Below, one piece after another: positions 9,404 to 20,056 of a stretch of DNA of 63,225 nt. Within the stretch, counting starts at the first letter, position 1. Each line of letters opens with the position of its first letter. Below the pieces are notes generated by a model. That model made no database searches. It worked only from the letters and a program-made list of their open reading frames with translations, and was not told the origin of the DNA. The translations under genes and the position numbers were made by a program. The DNA comes from Moraxella sp. (GTDB lineage: Bacteria > Pseudomonadota > Gammaproteobacteria > Pseudomonadales > Moraxellaceae), in NCBI GenBank assembly GCA_030530785.1, contig JAUMUJ010000008.1:1-63225 (forward strand). Direction: 5' to 3'.

Positions 9404-10120
9404 ATGACCAAAAAACCATCAAAACCCAAACTCACCACCGCCAAAACTGCCGACACGCCAGCGTCTCGCCCGATGAATGCCGACAAGCGTGAGCGGTTTT
9501 TTGCTAAGTTGTCCAAGCACATCAAAGAACCTGTAACCGAGCTCAACTACTCGTCCGATTTTGAGCTGCTCATCGCTGTCATGCTCTCCGCCCAAGCCAC
9601 CGACAAAAGCGTGAACATCGCCACCGATCGCTTATTTCCCGTGGCAAATACCCCGCAGGCGATTTTGGATTTGGGGCTGGACGGCTTAAAAGGCTACATC
9701 AGCTCAATCGGACTGTACAACTCAAAAGCAACCAACGTCATCAAGACCTGCCAAGACCTGCTAGACAAGCACGGCGGACAAGTGCCACGTACCAGAGATG
9801 AGCTAGAAGCGTTGGCAGGTGTGGGTAGAAAGACCGCCAATGTCGTGCTAAACACCGCCTTTGGCGAGCCTGTCATGGCGGTAGATACGCACATTTTTCG
9901 GGTGGGCAATCGCACGGGGCTTGCCACAGGCAAAACGGTGCTGGCGGTAGAAAAAGCTCTTATGACACGCATTCCTGCCAAATATCTGATGGATGCTCAT
10001 CATTATCTGATTTTGCATGGGCGTTATACCTGTATGGCTCGCTCGCCAAAATGTGGCTCGTGCGTGGTGTTTGATGAATGCATGTTTAAGGATAAGGACA
10101 AATGGGCGGATTTGGCGTAA
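9404..10120 (+). CDS. nth: Endonuclease III (DNA glycosylase/AP lyase)
   Basis: A 238-residue bifunctional base-excision repair enzyme that removes oxidised pyrimidines. The helix-hairpin-helix carries the catalytic lysine (LAGVGRKTANVVL, Lys143) and Asp161 lies in AVDTHIFRV, 18 residues later as in E. coli Nth. The [4Fe-4S] ligands follow as C-X6-C-X2-C-X5-C (CMARSPKCGSCVVFDEC). The N-terminus is about 23 residues longer than in E. coli and rich in Lys/Thr. A TATAAT -10 box lies at 9364-9369. The 3' end overlaps the next small gene by 19 bases. Confidence 0.97.
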   Translation: MTKKPSKPKLTTAKTADTPASRPMNADKRERFFAKLSKHIKEPVTELNYSSDFELLIAVMLSAQATDKSVNIATDRLFPVANTPQAILDLGLDGLKGYISSIGLYNSKATNVIKTCQDLLDKHGGQVPRTRDELEALAGVGRKTANVVLNTAFGEPVMAVDTHIFRVGNRTGLATGKTVLAVEKALMTRIPAKYLMDAHHYLILHGRYTCMARSPKCGSCVVFDECMFKDKDKWADLA

Positions 10121-10611
10121 AGATTTTTAAAAAGAAAGTTAGCGTATTAGGAATACTGGCAATATGCCTATTTTCATCGCTAAGTTTTGCAGGTGGAGAT
10201 AGTTATTATATTAAAATCAATCAAATCCAAACGCTTGCCAACACAAACACATCATTTATCTTGTATCTTGAAAAATTATCTCCCGAACCGAATTATCAAA
10301 ATACATTCAGTGGTTGCAAAAATGTAAAAATTACGGTTGATTATAAATTTAAAGAAAATAAAATCCGCCAATTTTTATTATATATTCAAGCATTATTTGG
10401 TATTAACTCTGGATTTCGTCAAGGCGTTAAACAATTAAATGACAATATCATCAAATTAAATCATCAGCTAACCCAAAACCCAAATGCCATTTATGAAACG
10501 CATGATATAGAAGCCTTTTATCCTGATAAAAATAACAAATGTCATTTTTATAGTAAAAACTTAGAATTATATGATGATAAAAAAGCATATATTCAGTTTT
10601 TTGTAAGATAA
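10102..10611 (+). CDS. Putative secreted protein, AT-rich orphan
   Basis: A 169-residue protein that starts inside the end of nth (19-base overlap) behind AAGGATAAGGA, a good ribosome site. It has a basic N-terminus and a hydrophobic segment ending in SLSFAGGD (residues about 10-31), suggesting a signal peptide. Two cysteines (SGCKNVK and NKCHFYSK) remain in the mature part. I recognise no family. Its base composition is far more AT-rich than nth, and matching uptake-signal-like nonamers lie on either side of the nth/orphan pair, so transfer is plausible. Confidence 0.6.
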   Translation: MGGFGVKIFKKKVSVLGILAICLFSSLSFAGGDSYYIKINQIQTLANTNTSFILYLEKLSPEPNYQNTFSGCKNVKITVDYKFKENKIRQFLLYIQALFGINSGFRQGVKQLNDNIIKLNHQLTQNPNAIYETHDIEAFYPDKNNKCHFYSKNLELYDDKKAYIQFFVR

Positions 10612-10738
10612 CGTGATGGAAAACTTGCTAAAATATTACACGCCGACATGATATTTATATTTCTTACCACATTCTACAAGCGGTGCGATTTTTCCCATTC
10701 ATGGCATATCCAAAAATTAACATACCACCAACAAAACC

Positions 10739-10779
10739 GCCCACCCCATTAAGTCTTTAACCCAAAAAGGTGGGCTTTT
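10739..10779. terminator. Bidirectional terminator between the orphan gene and metH
   Basis: The inverted repeat GCCCACC (10739-10745) / GGTGGGC (10769-10775) is flanked by AAAA on the left and TTTT on the right, and sits between convergent genes. Confidence 0.55.
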
Positions 10780-10791
10780 GTTAATCATCGG

Positions 10792-13700
10792 CTACTGTAA
10801 ATTGGGATTTAGCCATTTCTCGGCGGTCGCCCTATCCCACCCTTTACGGCGAGCGTAGTCTTCTAACTGGTCATCGCTGATTTTACCGACATTAAAATAG
10901 GTGCTGTCAGGGTGGCTATAATAAAAGCCCGACACGCTAGATGGTGGGTACATCGCATAGCTTTCGGTCAGATAAGTCCCGATGGTGGCGGTGGTATCTA
11001 GCCAGTCAAATAACGTGCCTTTTTCGGTGTGTTCAGGGCAAGCAGGATAGCCTGGTGCGGGACGAATGCCGACATATTTTTCCTTTATCAGCTCATCATT
11101 GGTCAGGTGTTCGTCCGCTTGATAACCCCACAGCTCTTTGCGGACTGTCTCATGCAGTTTTTCGGCAAAGGACTCGGCAAGGCGGTCGCAAATGGCTTGC
11201 ACCATAATGGCATTATAATCATCGCCCTTTGCCTTATACTCATCGGCAAGCTCTTCTGCCCCAAAGACAGACACGGTAAATCCACCCAAATAGTCCGCCT
11301 GACCACTGTCAGCAGGTGCGATAAAATCCGCCAGCGAATAATTGGGCTTGCCCGTTACCTTGTCTGACTGCTGACGCAAATGCTCAAAGGTAAAGACACG
11401 CCCATCATCGTCCACCGTAACGGTATCCGCCCCTGTGCGACTGGCGGGCGAGAGTTTGACCACCGCTTTGGCGGTAACGAGCTTTTCATCAATCAGCTTT
11501 TTAATCATCGCTTGGGCGTTATCAAATAAATCCCGAGCTTCTGCCCCCACCACGTCATCATCAAAAATCTTGGGATATTTACCCACCAAACCCCACGAAA
11601 TAAAAAACGGCGTCCAGTCTATATAGGGTAGCAAATCGGCAAGCGGATAATCATCATAGACAATCTGTCCAAGTTGGTTTGGCACAGGTGGGGTGTAGCT
11701 GTCCCAGTTGGCTTTAAAACCAAGCTCTATGGAGTCGGCATAGGACAATTTGGCGGATTTGGGCTTACGATTAGCTAGGCGTTCTCGCACTTCGGCATAC
11801 TCAGCACGCACTTCATTGATAAAGACATCACGCTTATCCTTAGATAATAAAGTCGTAACCACACCCACCGCACGGCTGGCATCTGCCACATAGACCACCG
11901 CATCGTTTTGGTAGTTAGACTCTATCTTGACCGCCGTATGAGCCTTAGACGTGGTCGCCCCACCGATGAGTAAGGGCAAATGAAAGCCCTGCTCTTGCAT
12001 TTGTTTGGCGACATAGACCATCTCATCAAGGCTTGGGGTAATCAGTCCCGACAGCCCGATGACATCTACTTTTTCGTCTTTGGCAACTTGCAAAATCTTC
12101 TCGCACGGCACCATCACACCCAAGTCCACCACGTCATAACCATTACAGCCTAAAACCACGCCCACGATGTTTTTGCCGATGTCGTGTACGTCGCCTTTGA
12201 CCGTCGCCATCAGCACTTTGCCCTTGCTCTCGCCTGCCACTTTTTGGGCTTCAATGTAGGGGTTTAGCCACGCCACCGCCTGCTTCATGACACGGGCGGA
12301 TTTGACCACTTGGGGTAAAAACATCTTACCCGCCCCAAACAAATCACCCACCACGTTCATGCCGTCCATCAAAGGCCCTTCAATGACATCTAAGGGGCGT
12401 GGGTATTTTTGGCGAGCCTCTTCGGTGTCTTCGTCAATGTAGGTGGTAATGCCTTTAACTAGGGCGTATTCTATGCGTTTTTCTACCGTCTCATTACGCC
12501 ACGCTAAGTCGGCTTTGGTGTCTTTTTTACTTGCCCCTTGATGGTAATTTTCGGCAACTTCCATGAGATGCTCGGTGGCTTCATTACCACTTTCGCCTTG
12601 ATTACGGTTTAAAATCACATCTTCAATGGCCTGCCTTGCCACAGGGTCAATGTCGTCATACAGCTCTAACATGGCAGGATTGACAATGCCCATCGTCATG
12701 CCGTTTTTGATGGCATGATACAAAAACACCGCATGAATGGCTTCACGAATGGGATTACCCCGAAAACTAAACGACACATTAGACACACCGCCCGATACCA
12801 TCGCATTAGGCAGATTATCAGTAATCCATTTTGTGGCGTTAATAAAATCCACACCATAGTTATTATGCTCTTCTATGCCTGTCGCCACCGCAAAGATGTT
12901 GGGGTCAAAGATGATGTCCTCAGATGGAAAACCCACTTCATCAACCAAAATATCATAAGAGCGTTTACAAATCTCAATCTTACGCTCTTCGGTGTCCGCT
13001 TGTCCTACTTCATCAAATGCCATGACAATGATGGCAGAGCCATACTTTTGGCATAATCGGGCTTTGGTAACAAACTCATCATAACCCTCTTTTAGGGAGA
13101 TGGAGTTTACGATGGGTTTGCCTTGTGTGCGTTTTAAGCCCTCTTCTATGATGTCCCACTTAGATGAGTCAATCATTATCGGCACACGGCTGATGTCAGG
13201 CTCAGAAGCGACCAAATTCATAAAATGAACCATCGCCTGCTTAGAGTCTAGCATACCCTCGTCCATGTTAATGTCCACGACCAAAGCTCCGCCTTCTACT
13301 TGGTCTCGGGCGACATCTAGGGCTTCGGTGTATTTTTCTTCTTTAATCAGTCGTAAAAATTTGCGAGAACCTGTTACGTTGGTACGCTCACCGACATTGA
13401 CAAATAAGCTATCACGAGTGATGTTAAAGGCTTCAAGCCCTGACAGACGACACGCAGGCTCTATGGTGGGCAAGAATCTTGGGGGGTATTTTTCTACCGT
13501 TTCACGAATACGGCGGATATGCTCAGGCGTTGTGCCACAGCACCCACCCACAATGTTTAACAGCCCATCTTTGGCAAAGCCGTCTAGCATACCTGCTGTC
13601 TCATCTGCCGTCTCATCGTATTCGCCAAATTCGTTGGGCAAACCTGCATTAGGGTGAGCGGATATGTGGGTCTCTGATACGTCCGATAAGGTCTTGATGT

Positions 13701-14592
13701 GCGGTTTTAATGCATCCGCCCCCAACGCACAGTTTAGCCCGACAGAGATGGGCTTGGCATGACGCACCGAATTATAAAAGGCTTCTGCTGTCTGACCTGA
13801 CAGCGTACGCCCTGATGCGTCCGTAATCGTGCCACTTATCATAATCGGCAACTCATAACCGATGTCATCAAACACGCCCAACACCGCAAAAATCGCTGCC
13901 TTAGCATTTAACGTATCAAAAATCGTCTCAATCAGAATGATGTCCGCCCCACCTTCAATCAAAGCAAAGGTCGCTTCACGATAATTATCGGCAAGCTCAT
14001 CAAAGGTTACGTTACGATAGGCAGGGTCATTAACATCGGGCGATATGGAGCAAGTGCGAGACGTTGGACCTAGCACACCTGCGACAAATCGTGGCTTATC
14101 GGGGGTTTTTGCGGTATATTCATCACAGGCACGGCGAGCAAGACAGGCGGACGTTTTATTTATCTCATAGACCAAATGCTCCATGCCATAATCCGCCATT
14201 GAGATTTGTGTGCCGTTAAAGCTGTTAGTCTCAATGATGTCCGCCCCTGCATCTAGGTAGGATTTATGAATGGCGGATATGATGTCAGGCTGGGTCAGCA
14301 CAAGTAGGTCGTTATTGCCCTTAACTTCCCGACCAAAATCAGCAAATCGCTCACCCCGATAATCTGCTTCGGTTAGTTTATAATTTTGAATCTGCGTCCC
14401 CATCGCCCCATCTAGGATTAAAATCCTTTTGCCAAGCTCATCTGTCATGCGAGCTTTGGCAGTCTTTTGGACATCACGATATGGCAGGTCGCTTGGGATT
14501 TGTAATCTAAAATTATCAGGATTATGGGCTTTGTGGGCGGTGGTTGGTTTGGCGTGATTATCACAGCCACAGGTGTCAGAGTGAACGCGCAT
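10792..14592 (-). CDS. metH: Cobalamin-dependent methionine synthase
   Basis: A 1266-residue four-module enzyme that moves a methyl group from methyl-tetrahydrofolate to homocysteine. Visible in order are the homocysteine-binding domain with zinc ligands (GLNCALGAD and [10 protein letters not shown]), the pterin-binding domain ([16 protein letters not shown]), the cobalamin domain with the base-off histidine motif ([26 protein letters not shown]) and the C-terminal reactivation domain ([15 protein letters not shown]). The N-terminus carries about 40 extra residues including CGCDNH. It is divergent from topA. No cobalamin riboswitch was recognised in the roughly 220-base gap. Confidence 0.98.
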   Translation of the reverse strand: MRVHSDTCGCDNHAKPTTAHKAHNPDNFRLQIPSDLPYRDVQKTAKARMTDELGKRILILDGAMGTQIQNYKLTEADYRGERFADFGREVKGNNDLLVLTQPDIISAIHKSYLDAGADIIETNSFNGTQISMADYGMEHLVYEINKTSACLARRACDEYTAKTPDKPRFVAGVLGPTSRTCSISPDVNDPAYRNVTFDELADNYREATFALIEGGADIILIETIFDTLNAKAAIFAVLGVFDDIGYELPIMISGTITDASGRTLSGQTAEAFYNSVRHAKPISVGLNCALGADALKPHIKTLSDVSETHISAHPNAGLPNEFGEYDETADETAGMLDGFAKDGLLNIVGGCCGTTPEHIRRIRETVEKYPPRFLPTIEPACRLSGLEAFNITRDSLFVNVGERTNVTGSRKFLRLIKEEKYTEALDVARDQVEGGALVVDINMDEGMLDSKQAMVHFMNLVASEPDISRVPIMIDSSKWDIIEEGLKRTQGKPIVNSISLKEGYDEFVTKARLCQKYGSAIIVMAFDEVGQADTEERKIEICKRSYDILVDEVGFPSEDIIFDPNIFAVATGIEEHNNYGVDFINATKWITDNLPNAMVSGGVSNVSFSFRGNPIREAIHAVFLYHAIKNGMTMGIVNPAMLELYDDIDPVARQAIEDVILNRNQGESGNEATEHLMEVAENYHQGASKKDTKADLAWRNETVEKRIEYALVKGITTYIDEDTEEARQKYPRPLDVIEGPLMDGMNVVGDLFGAGKMFLPQVVKSARVMKQAVAWLNPYIEAQKVAGESKGKVLMATVKGDVHDIGKNIVGVVLGCNGYDVVDLGVMVPCEKILQVAKDEKVDVIGLSGLITPSLDEMVYVAKQMQEQGFHLPLLIGGATTSKAHTAVKIESNYQNDAVVYVADASRAVGVVTTLLSKDKRDVFINEVRAEYAEVRERLANRKPKSAKLSYADSIELGFKANWDSYTPPVPNQLGQIVYDDYPLADLLPYIDWTPFFISWGLVGKYPKIFDDDVVGAEARDLFDNAQAMIKKLIDEKLVTAKAVVKLSPASRTGADTVTVDDDGRVFTFEHLRQQSDKVTGKPNYSLADFIAPADSGQADYLGGFTVSVFGAEELADEYKAKGDDYNAIMVQAICDRLAESFAEKLHETVRKELWGYQADEHLTNDELIKEKYVGIRPAPGYPACPEHTEKGTLFDWLDTTATIGTYLTESYAMYPPSSVSGFYYSHPDSTYFNVGKISDDQLEDYARRKGWDRATAEKWLNPNLQ

Positions 14593-14752
14593 GATGTTTG
14601 GCTTTTAATTGGCTAAATGGGGCATTATAACAGATACTTAGATTTATTAAAAACACCGTATGTCATCTATGTTTAAAATTTGTGATGAATTTTTAATAAA
14701 AAAGATTATGTTAATTAAATCATTTTTTCACTTGACAATCACCAAACAGCTA

Positions 14753-14781
14753 TTGACAAAATCCCCTTTACCCCCTATAAC
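14753..14781 (+). promoter_or_regulatory. Likely topA promoter
   Basis: TTGACA (14753-14758), 17-base spacer, TATAAC (14776-14781), about 32 bases before the topA start codon. A second TTGACA stands about 20 bases upstream. Confidence 0.7.
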
Positions 14782-14813
14782 TATAAAAAGAACTCAATTT
14801 ATTAAGGCACGTC

Positions 14814-17417
14814 ATGACATCTGCAAAAAAAACAAACACCGCCCCATCTGCCAAAGGCAAATCACTCGTCATCGTAGAATCCCCTGCCAAAGCCAAGACC
14901 ATTAACAAATATCTGGGGTCAGGCTATATCGTGCGTTCTAGCGTGGGTCATGTTAGAGATTTGCCCGTCTCAGGCACGTCCAAAACCGAAAAAGCAGATG
15001 AGACGGGGCTTTCTCGTGAACAAAAAGCCCAAAACGCCTTGATTCGCCGTATGGGGGTCAATCCTGAGAACGACTGGCAGGCTCATTATGAAATCTTGCC
15101 CAACAAAACCAAAGTCATCAAAGAACTCAAATCACTCGCCAAAAGTGCCGACATCATCTATCTGGCGACCGACCTTGACCGTGAAGGGGAAGCGATTGCG
15201 TGGCATTTAAAAGAGGTCATCGGCGGAGCGGACAGCAAATACCGCCGTGTGGTCTTTAATGAGATTACCAAATCTGCCATTACGGACGCTTTTAACCACC
15301 CTAGCACGCTCAACATGGACAGAGTAAACGCCCAGCAGGCACGCCGTTTTTTAGACCGTGTGGTCGGCTTTATGGTTTCACCCCTACTGTGGGCAAAGGT
15401 GGCTCGTGGCTTGTCAGCAGGGCGTGTGCAGTCTGTCGCCACCCGCCTTGTGGTGGAGCGTGAGCGTGAGATTCGTGCCTTTACCCCGACCGAATATTGG
15501 CAAATCCATGCCGATACCCTAAGTGGGTCAAAAGACAGCATTTATCTAGAAGCCGTCCGCCAAGATGGCAAAGAGCTAAGCCTTGCTAATGAGCATGAAG
15601 CAGAGACGGTTGTTGAGATTTTAAAGACCAACCCCTTTATCATCTGCCACCGTGAACAAAAACCGACCCAATCCAAGCCGTCCGCCCCCTTTATCACATC
15701 CACTTTACAGCAGTCAGCCAGCACACGGCTTGGCTTTAACGTCAAAAAAACCATGTTACTCGCCCAACGCCTATACGAAGCAGGTTATATCACTTATATG
15801 CGTACCGACAGCACCTTTTTGAGTACAGATGCACTTAATGGTGTGCGGTCGTACATTGAGACCAATTACGGCAGTCAATACCTACCCACATCGCCCAATT
15901 TTTATGGCAACAAACAAAACGCCCAAGAAGCCCATGAAGCCATTCGCCCATCTGATGTGTCGGTGTTGGCGGTCAGCCTAAAAGACATGGAAAGCGATGC
16001 CAGACGGCTTTATGAGCTGATTTGGCGACAGTTTGTGGCGTGTCAGATGACCCCTGCACAGTATCTGTCCATGACCTTGACCGTCTCATCTGGCAACGTG
16101 GAATTAAAAGCAAAGGGGCGAGTCATGACCTTTGACGGCTACACCAAAGCCCAGCCCACCAAAAGTGATGATGTGCTACTGCCCGATGTCCAAGTGGGCG
16201 AAACACTCACTGTCAATGACATTATCCCAAGCCAGCATTTTACCAAACCGCCTGCTCGCTACACCGAAGCCAGCCTTGTCAAAGAGCTTGAAAAACGTGG
16301 CATTGGGCGACCGTCCACCTATGCGTCCATCATCTCTACCATTCAAGAGCGGGGCTATGTTAAGACCGAAAACAAACGTCTATTTGCCGAAAAAATGGGC
16401 GACATCGTAACTGACCGCTTGATGGGCAGTTTTCCTGACCTGATGGATTATACCTTTACTGCCAACTTGGAAAACAAACTGGACCACGTGGCGGACGGGG
16501 ACGTGCCTTATAAGACGGTGCTTGATGAGTTCTATGGCGATTTTAAAGACAAATTAGAAACCGCCAAAGCCAAAGACGGCATGAAACCCAACAGTCCCAC
16601 CGATGTTCCCGACATTCATTGCGACCTGTGCGACCGCCCCATGCAGATTCGTACAGGGGGTACGGGCGTGTTTTTGGGCTGTACAGGCTATAACCTACCA
16701 CCAAAAGAACGCTGTAAAGGCACAAAAAATCTCATGGCGGTAGAAGCCTTCACAAGCCAAACGGCAGACGATGGCACGGACGAGATTTTAGCCTTGCTTG
16801 AAAAAAAACGTTGCCCAAAATGCCACACAGCGATGGATGGCTACATCGTGGACGGTGGGTTAAAATTACACGTGTGTGGCAATAATCCAGACTGCGATGG
16901 TCATTTGTTAGAAAAAGGTGTGTTTGACACCCAAAAAGGCGATGACACACCCACCATAGACTGCGACAAATGCGATGGGCAAATGGAGCTAAAAACGGGG
17001 CGATTTGGGGCGTATTTTGCCTGCCAAAAATGCGACAACACCAGAAAAGTCCTAAAAAACGGGCAACCTGCCCCACCCCGCATGACGGCTATCCCTATGC
17101 CACACTTGCGTTCGGCAAAATTTGATGACCATTATGTCCTGCGTGAAGGGGCGGCGGGGCTATTTTTGGCAGCATCTAAATTCCCCAAAATCCGCGAAAC
17201 TCGCCCACCCAAAGTGGCAGAACTTAAAGCCATACAAGGTGAGCTTGACCCCAAATTTCACTACCTGTTATCTGCTCCGACCACCGATGATGATGGCAAT
17301 CCGACCATCTTACGTTGGTCTCGCAAAAATGCCGAGCAATATGTCGGCTCTGAAAAAGACGGCAAAGCCACCAAATTTGCATTGGTATGGCGAGATGGGG
17401 CGTGGGTTCAGGCATAA
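14814..17417 (+). CDS. topA: DNA topoisomerase I (type IA)
   Basis: An 867-residue enzyme that relaxes negative supercoils. The Toprim domain is at the N-terminus ([32 protein letters not shown]). The active-site tyrosine is Tyr328 in [11 protein letters not shown]-terminal zinc-finger-like repeats include [21 protein letters not shown] and [16 protein letters not shown]. The start follows AAGGCACGTC. It is divergent from metH and precedes an accessory gene pair by about 85 bases. Confidence 0.97.
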   Translation: MTSAKKTNTAPSAKGKSLVIVESPAKAKTINKYLGSGYIVRSSVGHVRDLPVSGTSKTEKADETGLSREQKAQNALIRRMGVNPENDWQAHYEILPNKTKVIKELKSLAKSADIIYLATDLDREGEAIAWHLKEVIGGADSKYRRVVFNEITKSAITDAFNHPSTLNMDRVNAQQARRFLDRVVGFMVSPLLWAKVARGLSAGRVQSVATRLVVEREREIRAFTPTEYWQIHADTLSGSKDSIYLEAVRQDGKELSLANEHEAETVVEILKTNPFIICHREQKPTQSKPSAPFITSTLQQSASTRLGFNVKKTMLLAQRLYEAGYITYMRTDSTFLSTDALNGVRSYIETNYGSQYLPTSPNFYGNKQNAQEAHEAIRPSDVSVLAVSLKDMESDARRLYELIWRQFVACQMTPAQYLSMTLTVSSGNVELKAKGRVMTFDGYTKAQPTKSDDVLLPDVQVGETLTVNDIIPSQHFTKPPARYTEASLVKELEKRGIGRPSTYASIISTIQERGYVKTENKRLFAEKMGDIVTDRLMGSFPDLMDYTFTANLENKLDHVADGDVPYKTVLDEFYGDFKDKLETAKAKDGMKPNSPTDVPDIHCDLCDRPMQIRTGGTGVFLGCTGYNLPPKERCKGTKNLMAVEAFTSQTADDGTDEILALLEKKRCPKCHTAMDGYIVDGGLKLHVCGNNPDCDGHLLEKGVFDTQKGDDTPTIDCDKCDGQMELKTGRFGAYFACQKCDNTRKVLKNGQPAPPRMTAIPMPHLRSAKFDDHYVLREGAAGLFLAASKFPKIRETRPPKVAELKAIQGELDPKFHYLLSAPTTDDDGNPTILRWSRKNAEQYVGSEKDGKATKFALVWRDGAWVQA

Positions 17418-17501
17418 AACTTGCAGTCTTATGACGTGCTTATATCAAACCAATGTAAGCAACTCTTGCATTGGTGATTTACTGTTTTTAGGATTAGACA
17501 A

Positions 17502-18551
17502 ATGAAATTTTCTGTATGCAAAAAATGCTGGCAGGTTTTTGATGACATCTCTTTATCTGCCTGCCAAAAATGTGGGGGGGGGGGGGCCCCCCCAGTGCTG
17601 TATCCTGCTGTTGATTTTTGCCAAAAGCTACTGACCTCTTTAAAACAAGAGACCATTAAAAACAAACAACTAACCAAACAAAATAACGAGCTGACCGCCA
17701 AACTCAGCGATTTAGAGTTCTCTTATCAAATGGTAGCACATACAGATACAACCCAAAACGCCATGATACATCACGATAAATCACAACACATTGATTTATC
17801 TAAGTCAGACAGCCTAGCAAGCCCAGCACAGCACCAACCTTTATCGTTATATTTTACCAAAAAACACATCAAACCCACCTTTGACTATGAAGCAGTTAAT
17901 GCTTCGGGCTATTATGACGAAGCTGGATTCATTATAGGGAGAAATTACACCCTGCTTAGACGATTTTTATCTGAAATTAAATCAGCTTACCAAAAAACAT
18001 ATAGAAACGGCACCAATTTTGATTTAAGTACATACAACCAATACGATCAAATCTTTATCCATAAAACCTTAAAAGACTTTTATACCCACGGGCTGTTTTC
18101 AGAATTTAGATATGATAAAAAATTAAAAAAAGCCCACATCGCTCTACAAAACGCCGAGCCTGTCCGTCAATTTTTTATGGGCGGGTGGCTTGAGTGGTAT
18201 GTGCTATCGGAAACCCTTGAAAGCATTCAATCCCACAAAAATCCACCTTTATTTTCCTGTGCCAAAAATTTAAAAATACAGCTTTTGAACGGCGACATAC
18301 ATGAATTGGATTTTGTATTACTGAATTCTTATCAGGAATTATTTGTCATAGAGTGCAAAACAGGCAATTATCGCCAAGATTTTAATAAATACTTCAGACT
18401 GTGCCAAAAGTTATCCATAGGCACCAAAAATTTTGCCATTTTAGCAACAGACATTAACCAAGAACAGGCAAAAACCATGAGTGCGATGTATGGTATAAGA
18501 ATGCTGTCTTTAGATGATGTTTCCCATTTTATTAAACTCATGTTAGGATAA
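17502..18551 (+). CDS. Zinc-ribbon / coiled-coil / PD-(D/E)XK nuclease-like protein with internal G13C7 tract
   Basis: A 349-residue protein. Residues 6-24 form a C-x2-C-x11-C-x2-C zinc ribbon. Residues about 47-72 are a Lys/Gln/Asn-rich coiled coil. The C-terminal third shows a PD-(D/E)XK arrangement: Glu231 in GGWLEWYVL, Asp270 in ELDFVLL, and Glu284/Lys286 in FVIECKTGNYRQ. This resembles the Card1/Can2 (DUF1887) nuclease domain; the substrate is unknown. Just after the last zinc-ribbon cysteine the DNA holds 13 Gs followed by 7 Cs, read as GGGGAPP. Changes of one or two bases would shift the frame and stop translation early. The downstream NYN gene starts 3 bases after its stop, so they form one unit. 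AGGAT precedes the start. Confidence 0.75.
   Translation: MKFSVCKKCWQVFDDISLSACQKCGGGGAPPVLYPAVDFCQKLLTSLKQETIKNKQLTKQNNELTAKLSDLEFSYQMVAHTDTTQNAMIHHDKSQHIDLSKSDSLASPAQHQPLSLYFTKKHIKPTFDYEAVNASGYYDEAGFIIGRNYTLLRRFLSEIKSAYQKTYRNGTNFDLSTYNQYDQIFIHKTLKDFYTHGLFSEFRYDKKLKKAHIALQNAEPVRQFFMGGWLEWYVLSETLESIQSHKNPPLFSCAKNLKIQLLNGDIHELDFVLLNSYQELFVIECKTGNYRQDFNKYFRLCQKLSIGTKNFAILATDINQEQAKTMSAMYGIRMLSLDDVSHFIKLMLG
17574..17593 (+). repeat. Homopolymer tract G13 followed by C7 within a coding sequence
   Basis: Thirteen Gs (17574-17586) run directly into seven Cs (17587-17593) at codons 25-31 of the nuclease-like gene. The last seven Gs and the Cs are a perfect palindrome. Such tracts are typical sites of slipped-strand length change. 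As given, the frame is open. Confidence 0.95.
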
Positions 18552-18554
18552 ACC

Positions 18555-19625
18555 ATGAAACTTGCCGTTTTAATTGATGCAGATAATACATCTCATAAGA
18601 ATATAGGACTTGTGCTACAAGAAATTGCTAAATATGGCGTGCCAATCGTCAAGCGTGTCTATGGCGATTGGAGTAGTGAGATTGATGAAAACGGCAAACC
18701 AACCAACCGCCTACACGTTTGGCGCGATGTTTCGCTATCGTATGCCATTACGCCTGTTCAGCAGTTTGCCTACACTAAGGGCAAAGATGCCACCGACATG
18801 ATACTTATTATTAATGCTATGGACTTGCTGTATGGCAATCAGTTGGACGGTTTTTGCATCATATCAAGCGACAGCGATTTTACACCGCTTGCCAGTCGCA
18901 TTCGTGAAAGTGGCTTAACGGTTTTTGGTTTTGGTAAAAAACAAACACCAAGCCCCTTTATCAATGCCTGTGATAAATTTATTTATATAGAAAATTTATT
19001 AGAAAATGACATTAACGAAATGCCTAATGATAAAGAAAATTTATCAAAATTAGCAGAAAGAAATAAAATGATGGACAACGCAAGCATTTCATCAAAAGAC
19101 AATACTAAGCAATCATCTGATGACACCACTCAAAAACCAACAGCCACGCCCAATCAACACATCAAAATAGACGAGCCAACTTTACAACTGATTTATAAAT
19201 CCATTAAAGACATTGCAGATGACGATGGTTGGGCAAATTTATCCACACTAGGTAATCATTTAGCAACCATTAAGCCTGATTTTGACACTAGAACTTATGG
19301 GCGTGCCAAATTATCAGGGTTATTGCAAGCATTGGATTTGTTTGAGATAAAACTAGAAAGCTCACAAAAATTTGTTAGAAAAAAACCAAGTTTTGCCAAA
19401 GTGTTAAAAATTGTTCATGACACAATGATAGATTATCGTGGTTTGAACGAATGGGCTTTTATCAATCCATTAGCAATTGAAGTTTCCAAAAGAAATCCAA
19501 CTTTTAACCCTAAAACTTTTGGTTATCAAAATATCCAAAGTATCATTAAAGCCATTGATAGCAAGTATTTTGAATTCAACGAAAATAAAACACAAATTAA
19601 ACTATTGTCAATAAAGGCGAAATAA
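18555..19625 (+). CDS. NYN-domain putative ribonuclease with two C-terminal OST-HTH/LOTUS domains
   Basis: A 356-residue protein. Residues 1-150 form a NYN (PIN-like) nuclease domain, with the acidic residues D8 and D10 (LIDADNT), D78 and D81 (KGKDATDM), and D106 and D108 (ISSDSDFTPLAS). A polar linker follows. Residues about 205-276 match the OST-HTH/LOTUS pattern (PDFDTRTYGRAKLSGLLQAL), and about 278-352 look like a second, weaker copy (PTFNPKTFGYQNIQSI). The family (LabA-like/MARF1-like) is associated with RNA binding or cleavage. It follows the nuclease-like gene by 3 bases and is probably translationally coupled to it. The 3' part is AT-rich. Confidence 0.85.
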   Translation: MKLAVLIDADNTSHKNIGLVLQEIAKYGVPIVKRVYGDWSSEIDENGKPTNRLHVWRDVSLSYAITPVQQFAYTKGKDATDMILIINAMDLLYGNQLDGFCIISSDSDFTPLASRIRESGLTVFGFGKKQTPSPFINACDKFIYIENLLENDINEMPNDKENLSKLAERNKMMDNASISSKDNTKQSSDDTTQKPTATPNQHIKIDEPTLQLIYKSIKDIADDDGWANLSTLGNHLATIKPDFDTRTYGRAKLSGLLQALDLFEIKLESSQKFVRKKPSFAKVLKIVHDTMIDYRGLNEWAFINPLAIEVSKRNPTFNPKTFGYQNIQSIIKAIDSKYFEFNENKTQIKLLSIKAK

Positions 19626-19677
19626 GTTACAATTTTAAAAACCCCCAAAATAACCCAACTCATTTTAAGGAGTTTTT

Positions 19678-20028
19678 ATGAAAAAAATCGCCCTAGCATT
19701 CACAGCCATTACCCTTATCTTGACGGGCTGTAACAGTACCAACTCCGCCAAATCCACCACCAGTTTTACGCCTTATAGCCAAAACTTCCTGTGTGATAAC
19801 GGTTTGTCGCCAGTCATTCGCCACATCAATGACAGCCAAGCCACCATCACCCTAGAAAACACGACCACCACCTTAGACATTGCCGTATCTGCATCAGGTG
19901 AACGCTATGTCACTAATACAGGTCTTTTTGGACATGGCGGTGCGTGGCACCAAAAAGGTAACATGGCGGTCTTTGATTACAAAACCATGGCAGGCAATCC
20001 TATTAGCACCAACTGCACCGCAGAATAA
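19678..20028 (+). CDS. MliC-like lipoprotein (C-type lysozyme inhibitor family)
   Basis: A 116-residue protein with lipoprotein signal MKKIALAFTAITLILTGC (lipid on Cys18). The mature part follows the MliC pattern: FLCDNGLSPVIRHINDSQATITLENTTTTLDIAVSASGERYV, then a Gly/Trp-containing turn (GHGGAWHQKG), and a final cysteine that pairs with the first. MliC proteins protect peptidoglycan against host C-type lysozyme at the outer membrane or in the periplasm. A good AAGGAG site precedes the start and a strong terminator follows. The gene stands alone. Confidence 0.8.
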   Translation: MKKIALAFTAITLILTGCNSTNSAKSTTSFTPYSQNFLCDNGLSPVIRHINDSQATITLENTTTTLDIAVSASGERYVTNTGLFGHGGAWHQKGNMAVFDYKTMAGNPISTNCTAE

Positions 20029-20052
20029 AACCCCCTATTTAGGGGGTTTTTT
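20027..20052. terminator. Bidirectional terminator between the MliC-like gene and the AGCS symporter gene
   Basis: A perfect stem AAAACCCCCT / AGGGGGTTTT with a 4-base loop and a T-run lies between convergent genes whose stops are 28 bases apart. Confidence 0.9.
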
Positions 20053-20056
20053 AAAG

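Noticed and set aside
12715-13657. Open frames on the plus strand inside metH
   Set aside because: They lie wholly inside a well-supported conserved gene on the other strand and show no protein-like features.
14593-14813. Cobalamin riboswitch in front of metH
   Set aside because: The metH-topA gap is short and AT-rich, and no conserved B12-box was recognised.
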